NCBI RefSeq assembly: GCF_904849725.1
Contig: NC_058522.1
Span: 430,309,529-430,373,528, forward strand
Source of the DNA: Hordeum vulgare subsp. vulgare
Lineage: Eukaryota; Streptophyta; Magnoliopsida; Poales; Poaceae
DNA length: 64,000 nt
Direction of reading: 5' to 3'
Shown here one piece after another: positions 33,451 to 45,052 of the stretch (position 1 is its first letter; each line of letters opens with the position of its first letter). A program made the translations under genes and the position numbers. The notes beneath the pieces were generated by a model that saw nothing but the letters and a program-made list of their open reading frames with translations, was not told where the DNA came from and made no database searches.

Positions 33451-34478
33451 TCAACTTTCAACTAAATTTTCTCTAGGAACATATAAAAAGAGTAGAGCTA
33501 TAGCGCAAGCTACATCGTAATTTGCAAAGACCATTAGACTATGTTCATGACAATTAGTTCAATTAATCATATTACTTAAGAACTCCCACTCAAAAAGTAC
33601 ATCTCTCTAGTCATTTGAGTGGTACATGATCCAAATCCACTATCTCAAGTCCGATCATCACGTGAGTCAAGAATAGTTTTAGTGGTAAGCATCTCTATGC
33701 TAATCATATCAACTATACGATTCATGATCGACCTTTCAGTCTCATGTGTTCCGAGGCCATGTCTGCACATGCTAGGCTCGTCAAGCTTAACCCGAGTGTT
33801 CCGCGTGTGCAACTGTTTTGCACCCGTTGTATGTGAACGTTGAGTCTATCACACCCGATCATCACGTGGTGTCTCGAAACGAAGAACTGTCGCAACGGTG
33901 CACAGTCGGGGAGAACACAATTTCGTCTTGAAATTTTAGTGAGAGATCACCTCATAATGCTACCGTCGTTCTAAGCAAGATAAGGTGCATAAAGGATTAA
34001 CATCATATGCAATTCATAAGTGACATGATATGGCCATCATCATGTGCTTCCTGATCTCCATCACCAAAGCACCGGCACAATCTTCTTGTCACCGGCGTCA
34101 CATCATGATCTCCATCATCATGATCTCCCATCAACGTGTCGCCATCGGGGTTGTCGGGCTACTCATGCTATTACTACTAAAGCTACGTCCTAGCAATATA
34201 GTAAACACATCTGCAAGCACAAACGTTAGTTTAAAGACAACCCTATGGCTCCTGCCGGTTGCCGTACCATCGACGTGCAAGTCGATATTTCTATTACAAC
34301 ATGATCATCTCATACATCCAATATGTCACTCGTAAGCGTACGAGTAATGTCGGTCCGAGCCGCTTCGATCCAACAATACCGCGGAATCAAGAAAAGACTA
34401 AGGAGGGCAGCAAAACGCACATCACCGCCCACAAAAACTTTTGTGTTCTACTCGAGAAGACATCTACGCATGAACCTA
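33451..34478 (-). other. copia leader between primer site and gag
   Basis: This is about 1 kb of untranslated leader in the copia direction. No conserved coding frame is visible. It ends at the primer binding site. Confidence 0.6.
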
Positions 34479-34491
34479 GCTCATGATGCCA
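34479..34491 (-). other. degenerate primer binding site of the copia element
   Basis: Minus strand: TGGCATCATGAGC, starting one base after the LTR end. The family norm is TGGTATCAGAGC, so it carries a T-to-C change and an inserted base. The position is right. Confidence 0.7.
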
Positions 34492-34492
34492 C

Positions 34493-36318
34493 TGTTGGGG
34501 AACGTCGCATGGGAAACAAAAAATTTCCTACGCGCACGAACACCTATCATGGTGATGTCCATCTATGACAGGGGATTTCCGATCTACGTAGCCTTGTAGA
34601 TCGCACAGCAGAAGCGTTAAGAAACGCGGTTGATGTAGTGGAACGTCCTCACGTCCCTCGATCCGCCCAGTGAACCGTCCCATGAACCGTCCCGCGATCC
34701 GTCCCACGATCCGCTCCGATCTAGTGCCGAACGGACGGCACCTCTGCGTTCAGCACACGTATAGCTCGACGATGATCTCGGCCTTCTTGATCCAGCAAGA
34801 GAGACGGAGAGGTACAAGAGTTCTCCGGCAGCGTGACGGAGCTCCGGAGGTTGGTGGTGATCTAATCTCAGCAGGGCTCCGCCCGAGCTCCGCAGAAACG
34901 CGATCGAGAGGAAAAACCGTGGAGGTATGTGGTCGGGCTGCCGTGGAAAAAGTTGTCTCAAGTCAGCCCTAAAACCCCACTATATATAGGAGGGAGGGAG
35001 GGGAGGAGGCAGCCTCAAAACCTAAAGGTTTGGCCGAAATTGGAGGTGGAGGAGTCCTACTCCAATCCTACTTGGAGTAGGATTCCACCTTCCCACTTGG
35101 AAACTCTTTCCACCTTGTGTTTTTTCCTTCTCAAACCTTATGGGCCTTAGTGGGAACTTATTCCAGCCCACTAGGGGCTGGTTTATCTCTTCCCATAGCC
35201 CATGAGACCCCTTGGGGCGTGACACCCCTCCTGATGGTCCCCGGCACCCCTCCCGGCACTCCCAGTACACTACCGATGAGCCCGATACTTTTCCGGTAAT
35301 GCACAAAAACCTTCCGGTAACCAAATGAGGTCATCCTATATATCAATCTTCGTTTACGGACCATTCCGGAAACCCTCGTGACGTCCGTGATATCATCTGG
35401 GACTCCGAACAACATTCGGTAACCAACCATATAACTCAAATACGCATAAAACAACGTCGAACCTTAAGTGTGCAGACCCTGCGGGTTCGAGAACTATGTA
35501 GACATGATCCGAGAAACTCCTCGGTCAATATCCAATAGCGGGACCTGGATGCCCATATTGGACCCTACATATTCTACGAAGATCTTATCGTTTGAACCTC
35601 AGTGCCAAGGATTCATATAATCCCGTATGTCATTCCCTTTGTCCTTCGGTATGTTCCTTGCCTGAGATTCGATCGTCTGTATCCGCATACCTATTTCAAT
35701 CTCGTTTACCGGCAAGTCTCTTTACTCGTTCCATAATACAAGATCCCGAAACTTACACTAAGTCACATTGCTTGCAAGGCTTGTGTGTGATGTTGTATTA
35801 CCGAGTGGGCCCCGAGATACCTCTCCGTCATACGGAGTGACAAATCCCAGTCTTGATCCATACTAACTCAACGAACACCTTCGGAGATACCTGTAGAGCA
35901 TCTTTATAGTCACCCAGTTACGTTGCGACGTTTGATACACAAAAAGCATTCCTCCGGTGTCAGTGAGTTATATGATCTCATGGTCATAGGAACAAATACT
36001 TGACACGCAGAAAACAGTAGCAACAAAATGACACGATCAACATGCTACGTCTATTAGTTTCGGTCTAGTCCATCACATGATTCTCCTAATGATATGATCC
36101 CGTTATCAAGTAACAACACTTGCCTATGGCCAGGAAACCTTGACCATCTTTGATCAACGAGCTAGTCAACTAGAGGCTTACTAGGGATAGTGTTTTGTCA
36201 ATGTATCCACACAAGTATTGTGTTTCCAATCAATACAATTATAGCATGGATAATAAAGATTATCATGAACAAAGAAATATAATAATAACTAATTATTATT
36301 GCCTCTAGGGCATATTTC
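34493..36318 (-). repeat. 5' LTR of the copia element, five end bases missing
   Basis: It matches 27945-29775 across its length with scattered substitutions, most of them in the first 250 bp. The terminal CAACA of the plus strand (start TGTTG in element direction) is absent at 36318. TATA at 34981-34988; 12-bp repeats at 34660-34714. Confidence 0.92.
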
Positions 36319-37360
36319 ACCGGAGTTGCGCAGAGCGCGGTCTGTGGCATGCCAGCATCGTAATCACCACGGTTGTGTCTACCCCGATGCCACGCAGGCC
36401 TCGAGACCTTGTCCATTGCGTCGACTAGCCTCCCTTTAGTCACCATCCACTGCTTGCCCGATCATACACTCTCTCCTACGACTAGGAACATCAACAACAG
36501 TTTCTCTCTACAGACTTTGGGTGGTTTTAGAGCTCAACTGGGTTGGGGTTGGATCCACATAAGATGTCCAAGAGGATCAACATAGAAAAGACTCTAAACT
36601 GGCAAAGATGGGCAAGGTTTGAAGATCAAATGAATACAGTTCCTTTGAAAACCATCTTTCTGGTCCAGAACACAAATGAGCTCTTAGCACTCAATTGCAA
36701 GCTTTGCTATGAGTGAGATTTGGTGGGGAAGTGTCATTTGGTAGTGCACACATGCCCAAAAATTTGTAGCTCCATTGTGCACTCTTAGCTAGCACTTCCT
36801 TCACAAGGGTTCAGTTTTAGCAGAAACTTAGCAGAGTGTTCTTTCTCAAAATTTGTATTGGACCATGGGATGTTTTTACATATTGGAACCATATATGATC
36901 CCTAGCAGCTATTGGAATTTATTGGGAATTTTCGAAAACAGGAATCATGGGGTTGCTTCACAAAGGGACAATTTTGGTCAGAAAAGAAATAATTATTCTG
37001 GCCACAATTCTCTATTGGACAAAGAAATATTTTGAATATTTCGAAATCATATGGTATTGAGAAGATGTTGTAAAAGTTTCGGGTCTTAAAGCTCATCCAA
37101 GCTATAGGTTGCCTCACAACCCATAGTGATGCCATAATTCCCAAAATAGAAAAAGAGAATTATTTGAAGGAATAAAATATTGCAAATAAATCTGAGAAAG
37201 GTTTTAGTAAGAAGCAAAAGGTTTTGGGTTGTTTGAGACAAGAAATCAGAGACTCCACAATCCAACTTGCTTTGAGAATTTGAAAATCCACTAAATTGCA
37301 AGTGATCTTCAAAAATATTTTAAAAAGAAAAAGTTTGAAAAATCAGGGTGTTACAATTAG

Positions 37361-38351
37361 ACAAGCTTAACAACATATGAATGCAAGTCCTAACTGCCGA
37401 AGGAGGGTACAACTATGAATGGCAGACGCAAAACAAAAGTTACCCGTGCCGCCATTTATTGCCACAATTTGATGACGAGGCCTTTGAGCCCGCACCCCCA
37501 GACGCACTCATCGCGACTAGCCGGAACGCCCCCCTCGAGGATGGGATAGGACGGCTGGAGAAGGCAGAGGCCGACCCGACCCCCCCCCCCCCCCGAAGAA
37601 GAAGGAAAGAGCCAGCATATCCAGGAGTCCCATTCAACCTGCAACACAACTTGAATGCTAGAGAAGGTCACAGAAGATCCATCTATGGATCGAGAGGGTG
37701 CACCCCTGCTAGATGGAATGGGTACTAAGCTTGGCTTGACTAGAACGATAGAGTTCGGGAACAACATCGGGTGAGGATTCCATTCGACATCCAGCATGAC
37801 GTAGATCGGGTCATGACGCCGATCACCCAATGTGTTCTACAAACGAGGTGATGCAGCATCACTTCTCCGAAGGGTTTAACCCCTTAAATATAGAACAATA
37901 CGATGGGACAACAGACCCGGCCATCTGGATTGAGGACTTTATTCTCCACATTGATATGGCCCAAGGAGATGACCTCCATGCCATAAAATAGTTACAATTG
38001 AAAATCAAGGGACCAGCACAACATCGACTGAACAGCCTCCCTTAAAACTCCACTGGGAGTTGGGAAGAGCTCGAAGATGCTTTCCGAGCTAACTTTGAAG
38101 GCACCTACATGCGGCTTCGGATGTTGATGACTTGAGCCACATTGTCCAACAAGCTGGGGAGTCATCCCACAAATTTGGAACCGATTCTTGACCGAGAAAA
38201 ACAAAATCGTTGACTGTTCGGACAGTGAGGCACTAGCCTCCTCCACGAACAATATCTGAGATGAATGGCTAGCTCGCGAGCTCGGGCAAGACAAGCCGAG
38301 AACAATGTCATCCCTTACCTCGCTTTTGACCTGCTTTTGCGCGGGCGAGGA
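37361..38351 (+). pseudogene. gag: second Tat element: middle of gag
   Basis: The first open part (to 37728) reads YNYEWQTQNKSYPCRHLLPQF and contains a 15-base C run (37580-37594) in a Pro codon stretch. After a frame change, the gag core reads GLTPLNIEQYDGTTDPAIW, EDFILHIDMAQGDD and SWEELEDAFRANFEGTY (about 37872-38110), with stops near 37990, 38044 and 38135. These motifs are the retrotransposon gag capsid core. The frame is cut at 38351 by the gag-only Athila element and resumes at 45053. Confidence 0.78.
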
Positions 38352-39894
38352 TGCTACTTCTCAAACAACAGCGCCAGAAACTCACACGTTTACGAAGACT
38401 TGCTTGCGTTGGATTTTCCCTTGAAGAGGAAAGGGTGATGCTGCACAGGAGCAGTAAGTATTTCCCTCAGTTTGAGAACCAAGGTATCAATCCAGTAGGA
38501 GAATCTCGTCAAGTCCAGAGTACCTGCACAAACACAAAAGAGCTTGCACACAACGCTATAAAGGGGTTGTCAATCCCTTCAAGATTGATTGCAAAGTGAG
38601 ATTTGAAGGCGGAGAGTGCAACGAAGAAAAAGAGTAAGGCTGAAAATATGGTGTAGAGTAGACCCGGGGGTCGTAGTGTTCACTAGAGGCTTCTCTGAAA
38701 ATAGCAAATATTACGGTGGGTGAACAAATTACTGTCGAGCAATTGATAGAACCGTGCAAAGTCATGACAATATCTAAGGCAATGATCATACATATAGGCA
38801 TCACGTCCGAGACAAGTAGACCGATACTTTCTGCATCTACTACTATTACTCCACAGATCTACCGCTATCCAGCATGCATTTAGTGTACTGAGTTCATGAC
38901 GAACAGGGTAACGCCTTAAGCAATATGACGTGATGTGGAGGGATAAACTCAAACCAATGATGAATATCCCATCTTTTTACCCTTGATGGCAACAACACGA
39001 TGCGTGGCTCGCTACCCCTTCTGTCACTGGGTGAGGTCACCGCACGGTATGAACCCAAAACCAAGCACTTCTCCCATTGCAAGAATCATAGATCAAGCTG
39101 GCCAAACAAAACCCACAACTCGAAGAGAATTACAAGGATATGAAATCATGCATAACAGGGATCAGAAGAAATTCAAATAAGATTCGTAGATAATCTGATC
39201 ATAAATCCACAATTCATCGAATCTCGACAAACACACCGCAAAAGAAGATTACATAGAATAGATCTCCATGAAGATCATGGAGAACTTGTATTGAAGATCC
39301 AAGAGAGAGAAGAAGCCATCTAGCTAATAGCAATGGACCCGTAGGTCTATGGTGAACTACTCACGCATCATCGGAGAGGTCATGGTTTTGATGAAGAAGC
39401 CCTCCGTATCCGAATCCCCCCTCCGGCAGGGCACCAGAACGTGCCCCAGATGGGATCTTGCGGAGACAGAAGCTTGCCGCGGCGGAAAAGTACTTTCGAT
39501 GATCTCCTCATTTTTCTAGAATTTATGGGAATTTATAGGCGAAAGACCTAGGGTAGAGGTGGACTAGGGAGCCCACAAGCCTGGGAGGCGCGGGCCCCCT
39601 GGCCGTAGCTAGGGGGCTTGTGGGGTCCCTCGTGGCCCCCTGCCTTGGTTCTCAAGCTTCCTGATCTTCTTCTGTTTCGGAAAAAATCTTTTCGTTAGTT
39701 TTATTCCGTTTGGACTCCATTTAAAATCCTCCTCTAAAAAGGGTCAAAAACACGGAAAAAACAGGAACTGGCACTTGGCACTGATTTAATAGGTTAGTCC
39801 CAAAAAAGATATAAAAGGCATACAAAACATCCAAAGTTTGACAAGATAATAGCATGAAACCATCAAAAATTATAGATACGTTGGAGACGTATCA
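38352..39894 (-). repeat. 3' LTR of the gag-only Athila element
   Basis: 1543 bp. TATA-type CCTATAAAT at 39531-39539 (minus), with a GC-rich inverted repeat (39571-39625, arms CCCACAAGCC / GGCTTGTGGG) 32 bp upstream of it. Confidence 0.92.
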
Positions 39895-39909
39895 AGCATC
39901 CCCAAGCTT
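39895..39909 (-). other. polypurine tract of the gag-only Athila element
   Basis: Minus strand TAAGCTTGGGGATGCT directly before the LTR start. Near copies occur upstream at 41842-41858 and 41898-41914. Confidence 0.85.
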
Positions 39910-42569
39910 AACTCCTGCTCGTCCTCGAGTAGGGAAGTGATAAAGACTGAATTTTTGATGTGGAATGCTACCTAGCATAGTTGTCCTTTGCAACTTCTTT
40001 CGTGTGACATGAATGTTCAGATCCATAAGATTCAAAACAATAGTTTGCTATCGACATGAAAACAATAATACTTCAAGCAAACTAGCAAGGTAATCATGAA
40101 CTTTAAAAATAACAAGGCCAAAGAAAGTTATCCGTACAAAATCATATAGTCTCGCTATGCTCCATCATCCTCACACAACTAATTTAAATCATGCACAACC
40201 CCGGTATTGGCCAAGTAATTGTTTTCGCACTCTTACTTTCTCAAACTTTTTATAACTATCACGCAATACATGAGCGTGAGCCATGGATATAGCACTATAG
40301 GTGGAATACAGTGTGGTTGTTGTGAGACAAAAAAAAAGGAGGAGATGGTCACATTGACTCTGCATATCAAAGGGCTATGGAGATGGCCATTAATAGATAT
40401 CAATGTGAATGAGTACGGATTGCCATACAAAGGATGCACTAGAGCTATAAGTATGTGCAAGCTCAAAAGGAGAACTAATGGGTGTGCATCCAACTTGCTT
40501 GCTCACGAAGACCTAGGGCAATTTGAGGAAGCCCATCATTGGAATATACAAGCCAAGTTATATAATAGATTCCCACTAGTATATGGTGGTGACAAAACGA
40601 GAGGCTCTCAATCATGAAGAACATGGTGCTTTTATGAAGCACAAGTGTGGAAAAAGATAGTAGCATTGTCCCTTCTCTCTTTTTCTCTCTTTTTTTTATT
40701 TGGGCTCTAGGGCCTCTTTTTTATTTTTGGGCTCTTTGGCCTCTCTTTTTTTATTTCTTCACATGGGACAATGCTCTAATAATGATGATCATCACACTTT
40801 TATTTACTCACAGCTCAAAGCTCAGAACAATGATGACCCTATAGGAAATGCCTCCGGCAGTATACCGGGATGTGCAACGATCTTGCTTGGCGTATGACGT
40901 TGAAACATCTTGCTAGCTATATTACAATCAGGCAATGGCAATATGAGAGTGACAGCAAAAGTCATGAGAGAAACGGTGGGAGTTGCATGGCAATATATCT
41001 CGGAATGGCTATGAAAATGCCATAGTAGGTAGGTATGGTGGCTCTTTTGAGGAAGGCATATGGTGGGTTTATGCACCGACGAGAATTGCGCGGCAGTAGA
41101 GAGGCTAGCAATGGTGGAAGTTGAAAGTGCATCTATACCATGGACTCACATTAGTCATGAAGAACTCACATACTTGTTGCGAAAGTTTTTATTAGTAATA
41201 AAAACAAAGTGCTAAACGCATACTCCTAGGGGAAGGGTTGGTAGGTGTTAACCATCACGCGATCCCGACCGCAACACAAAGGATGACAATCAATAGATCA
41301 ATTATGCTCCGACTTCCTAACATAGCGGTTCACCATATGTGCAGGCTACGGGAATCACTAACTTCAACACAAGTATTTCTAGATTCACAACACCCTACTA
41401 ACATAACTCTTAATATTACCAAATCCACGTCTCAAAACTAATTGAGAGGAATCAAAACTTCTCTTTCTACTGAATGCACATGAAGATGGAGGTTTTTGTA
41501 TCCTCTTTGGGTACCTATCAACTTTGGGGATACATTCATAGCACAAGCCAACTACCAATTTACGCACCGCCATGCTCTAAAAGATCTAAGTGAAGCACAT
41601 AGAGCAAAATTATCTAGCTCAAAAGATATAAGTGAAGCACGATGAGCATTCTAGCAAAATCACGATGAGTGCATGTCTCTCTCAAAAGGTGTGTAGAAAG
41701 GATGATTGTGACACAACAAAAAGAAAATACTCCTACGATACAAGACGCTCCAAACAAAACACATATCATGTGGTGAATAAAAATATAGCTCCAAGTAATG
41801 TTACCGATGGATTGAAGACGAAAGAGGGGATGCCTTCCCGGGGCATCACCAAGCTTAGGCTTTTTGGTTTCCTTGAATTTGGCTTGGGATGCCTTGGGCA
41901 TCCCCAAGCTTGAGCTCTTTCCACTCCTTATCTCTTTGCCCATGAGAACATCACCCAAAACATGAAAACTTCACAACACAAAACTTAAACAGAAACGCGT
42001 GATAACATTAGCACAAGAAAACAAACTACCACCTCTTTAGGTACTGTAGAAAACTTGATTTGTATTTATATTGGTGTTGGATTACTGTATTCTCACTTTT
42101 CCATGGCTAGTACCCCCCCCCCCCCCGATACTATCCATAGTTTCAACAAAACAAGCAACCAACTCAACAAAAACAGAATCTGTCAAAAACAAACCAGTCT
42201 GTAGCAATTTGTATACTTCGTATACTTATAGTACCTCAGATATTCTGAAAAATTACGATTGCCTGGGAAAAGGCATATAAACCAGAATCAAAAAGAATCA
42301 ACTCAAAAGATCTTTCTGAATAAAAATGAAAAATAATCTCGTAGCGAAAAGTTTCTATCTTTTTCCAGCAGAATCAAACAACCATCACCAAGACTAGTCA
42401 TAAAGGTTTTGCTTGGCTCAAATACAAAAAGAAACACAAAAGACACAATCACAACAGAATTATGATAGTGTGGACGCAACAAAACAGAAAATAAAAATAT
42501 AAATTCATTGGGTTGCCTCCCAACAAGCGCTATTGTTTAACGCCCTTAGGTAGGCATAAAGCGATAGAA
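39910..42569 (-). other. long non-coding 3' part of the gag-only Athila element
   Basis: No RT, RNase H or integrase motif is found in 2.66 kb. Two extra polypurine-tract-like sequences lie at 41842-41858 and 41898-41914, and a 14-base C run at 42113-42126. The first part (39900-41250) is homologous to 53440-54960 of the Athila element further right, so it is family 3' UTR. An open plus-strand frame at 40219-40617 is antisense to this UTR and not shared in length with its homologue. Confidence 0.7.
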
Positions 42570-43271
42570 TCATGTATCGTCGTCTTTGGTGCTCAAACCA
42601 TAAGTAGCGTGATCAGTTATCATCTTAAGGTTTTCATCTTTCTTGCTAGATGATTCACCACTACTTTTAGGAATAAAAACAGACTTGGTGATTTTATTGT
42701 GGGCAAAATTTGGATTATTCTGCACAGCGGCAAAAGCGGAACCCAAGTTGGTTATAACATCCTCTAGTTTGCCAATCCTAGCGGAGTCATGACCTAATTT
42801 TTCGTTAACTGTGGGTTCCTTCTCCTTTAAATTTTTCAAAACCATTCCCACCTTGGATCCATACTGAGTGATTTAATTGTGGATCTTTTTATCCAAATTC
42901 TCAATAAGCTCGATCGTAGCAACTTTATTTTCAATGACATCCAGCCTACGCATCACATGTTCCGGAGTTAAGGTAGTTCCATTGACCATGAGTGGGGGTG
43001 ATCCTACCAAATTTATTACAGCTCCATAAGAATCAATGGTATGGCTACCCAAGAAATTTCCGCCCACAATGGTGTCAAGAATATACCTATTCCAAGGAGA
43101 AATACCCACATTAAAACTGCGAAGCAGGACGGTAGTGGATTGCTTATGAGTAGATCTACTCTGAGCATTGCAAATCCTATACCAAGCGTCCTTTAAGTTT
43201 TCTTCCTCAATTAGTTTGAAATTGAAAACTTCGTTCTTGGGAGTATCATTTGAAGTGCTGGATTTAGCCAT
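42570..43271 (-). pseudogene. gag: gag-like ORF of the gag-only Athila element
   Basis: Start ATG at 43271 (MAKSSTSNDTPKNEVF). The frame is continuous to 42570 (about 233 codons) apart from one TAA at 42873-42875, where related copies have Gln (H-N-Q to H-N-stop). Motifs: NLKDAWYRICNAQSRST, GISPWNRYILD, GGNFLGSH, then a predicted coiled-coil (VMRRLDVIENKVATIELIENL) and a Lys/Glu-rich tail. No zinc knuckle and no protease follow. It probably encodes an N-terminal gag protein kept by a non-autonomous family. Confidence 0.7.
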
Positions 43272-43477
43272 GAGGACAGATAGACTATCCCACACAAATG
43301 AACAGAAAGCAAGCGAGAGAAAAGGGCAAACGAAAAAGGCAAACGAAAAAGGCAAATATTTTTTTGTAATTTATTGTTTTTCAGAAGTGGGGGAGAGGAA
43401 AACGAGAGGCACAAAAAGTAAATGCAAGAGATGAGTTTGTGACACTTACTTCTATGAGTTCTTGACTTGATCCTCTC

Positions 43478-43491
43478 CGGCTACGGCGCCA
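43478..43491 (-). other. primer binding site of the gag-only Athila element
   Basis: Minus strand TGGCGCCGTAGCCGG, ten bases after the LTR end. It is close to the Athila-type primer site TGGCGCCGTTGCCGGGGA (Asp tRNA in the literature, from memory). Confidence 0.8.
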
Positions 43492-43501
43492 GAAATCCTT
43501 C

Positions 43502-45047
43502 TGCTACTTCTCAAACAACAGCGCCAGAAATTGACACGTTGACGGAGACTTGCTTGCATTGGATTTTCCTTTGAAGAGGAAAGGGTGATGCAGCACAGGA
43601 GCAGTAAGTATTTCCCTCAGTTTGAGAACCAAGGTATCAATCCAGTAGGAGAATCTCGTCAAGTCCAGAGTACCTGCACAAACACAAAAGAGCTTGCACC
43701 CAACGCTATAAAGGGGTTGTCAATCCCTTCAAGATTGATTGCAAAGTGAGATCTGAAGGCGGAAAGTGCAACGAAGAAAAAGAGTAAGGCTGAAAATATG
43801 GTGTGAAGTAGACCCAGGGGCCATAGTGTTCACTAGAGGCTTCTCTCAAAATAGAAAATATTACGGTGGGTGAACAAACTACTGTCGAGCAATTGATAGA
43901 ACCACGCAAAGTCATGACGATATCTAAGGCAATGATCATACATATAGGCATCACGTCCGAGACAAGTAGACCGATACTTTCTGCATCTACTACTTTTATT
44001 CCACACATCAACCACTATCCAGCATGCATCTAGTGTATTGAGTTCATGACGAACAGAGTAACGCCTTAAGCAAGATGACATGATGTAGAGGGATAAACTC
44101 AAACCAATGATGAAAACCCCATCTTTTTACCCTTGATGGGAACAACACGATGTGTGCCTCGCTACCCCTTCTGTCACTGGGTGAGGTCACCGCACGGTAT
44201 GAACCCAAAACCATGCACTTCTCCCATTGCAAGAATTATAGGTCAAGCTGGCCAAACAAAACCCACAACTCGAAGAGAATTACAAGGATATGAAATCATG
44301 TATAAGAGAGATCAGAATAAACTCAAATAAGATTCATAGATAATCTGATCATAAATCCACAATTCATAGGATCTCGACAAACACACCGCAAAAGAAGATT
44401 ACATCGGATAGATCTCCATGAAGATCATGGAGAACTTTGTATTGAAGATGCAAGAGAGAGAAGAAGCCATCTAGCTAATAGCTATGGACCCGTAGGTCTA
44501 TGGTGAACTACTCACGCATCACCGGAGAGGTCATGGTGTTGATGAAGAAGCCCTCCGTATCCGAATCCCCCCTCCGGCAGGGCACCAGAACGTGCCCCAG
44601 ATGGGATCTTGCGGAGACAGAAGCTTGCGGCGGTGGAAAAGGACTTTCGATGATTTCCTGGTTTTTTCTAGAATTTATGGGAATTTATAGGCGAAAGACC
44701 TAGGGTAGAGGTGGCCCAGGGAGCCCACGAGCCTGGGAGGCGCGGGCCCCCCTGGCCGCGGCTAGGGGGCTTGTGGGGTCCCTGGTGGCCCCCTGCCTTG
44801 GGTTTGAAGCTTCCCGATATTCTTCTGTTTCGGAAAAAATCTTTTCAAAAGTTTTATTTTGCTTGAACTCCGTTTAAAATCCTCCTCTGAAAAGGGTCAA
44901 AGACACGGAAAAAACAGGAACTGGCACTTGGCACTGAGTTAATAGGTTAGTCCCAAAAAAGATATAAAAGGCATACAAAACATCCAAAGTTTAACAAGAT
45001 AATAGCATGAAACCATCAAAAATTATAGATACGTTGGAGACATATCA
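43502..45047 (-). repeat. 5' LTR of the gag-only Athila element
   Basis: 1546 bp, partner of 38352-39894. TATA-type CCTATAAAT at 44683-44691 and the GC-rich inverted repeat at 44723-44777, 32 bp upstream. Confidence 0.92.
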
Positions 45048-45052
45048 GAGAA

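Larger units (their letters stand above)
27945..36318 (-). mobile_element. Ty1/copia retrotransposon, Angela/BARE type
   Basis: Two LTRs of about 1.83 kb (27945-29775 and 34493-36318) enclose 4.7 kb of degraded copia sequence. Direction is minus: the polypurine tract adjoins the LTR at 29775, and the primer site adjoins the LTR at 34493. The LTR start TGTTGGAAATATGCCC and its end CGTTCCCCAACA are those of the abundant Triticeae Angela/BARE/WIS group. The outer end of the 5' LTR lacks its last five bases (36318 ends CATATTTC, then ACCGG), so the target duplication cannot be read. It sits inside the solo LTR 25602-37355. Confidence 0.92.
25602..37355 (-). mobile_element. solo LTR of a Tekay-like gypsy element, split by a copia element
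   Basis: On the minus strand it begins TGTAACACCCTGATTTTTC (37355) and ends AGGGTGCCACA (25602). Near-identical 5-bp duplications flank it: ATAAG (25597-25601) and ATTAG (37356-37360). Removing the copia element at 27945-36318 leaves about 3.38 kb with LTR-like ends, a TATA box (27603-27613, minus) and no internal coding region. That is what an LTR-LTR recombination product looks like. Phrases shared with the 5' LTR at 20595-24738 place it in the same lineage. It cuts the gag of the second Tat element. Confidence 0.85.
38352..45047 (-). mobile_element. gag-only (non-autonomous) Athila-type gypsy element
   Basis: LTRs at 38352-39894 (3') and 43502-45047 (5') flank a 3.6-kb interior. Ends are TG...CA, and the flanking duplications GAGGA (38347-38351) and GAGAA (45048-45052) differ by one base. 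On the minus strand it has a primer site (43478-43491), a gag-like frame (43271-42570) and then 2.6 kb without any pol. It therefore must have moved using proteins from another element. The LTR family is the same as the lone LTR at 17083-18591. It resembles Triticeae elements of the Sabrina/WHAM kind; that name is from memory and unsure. Confidence 0.9.

Noticed and set aside
40219..40617. 132-codon plus-strand ORF, with a similar start at 53740-53955
   Set aside because: Both are antisense to homologous Athila 3' UTRs. The similarity is of the UTR DNA, and the frames end at different places.
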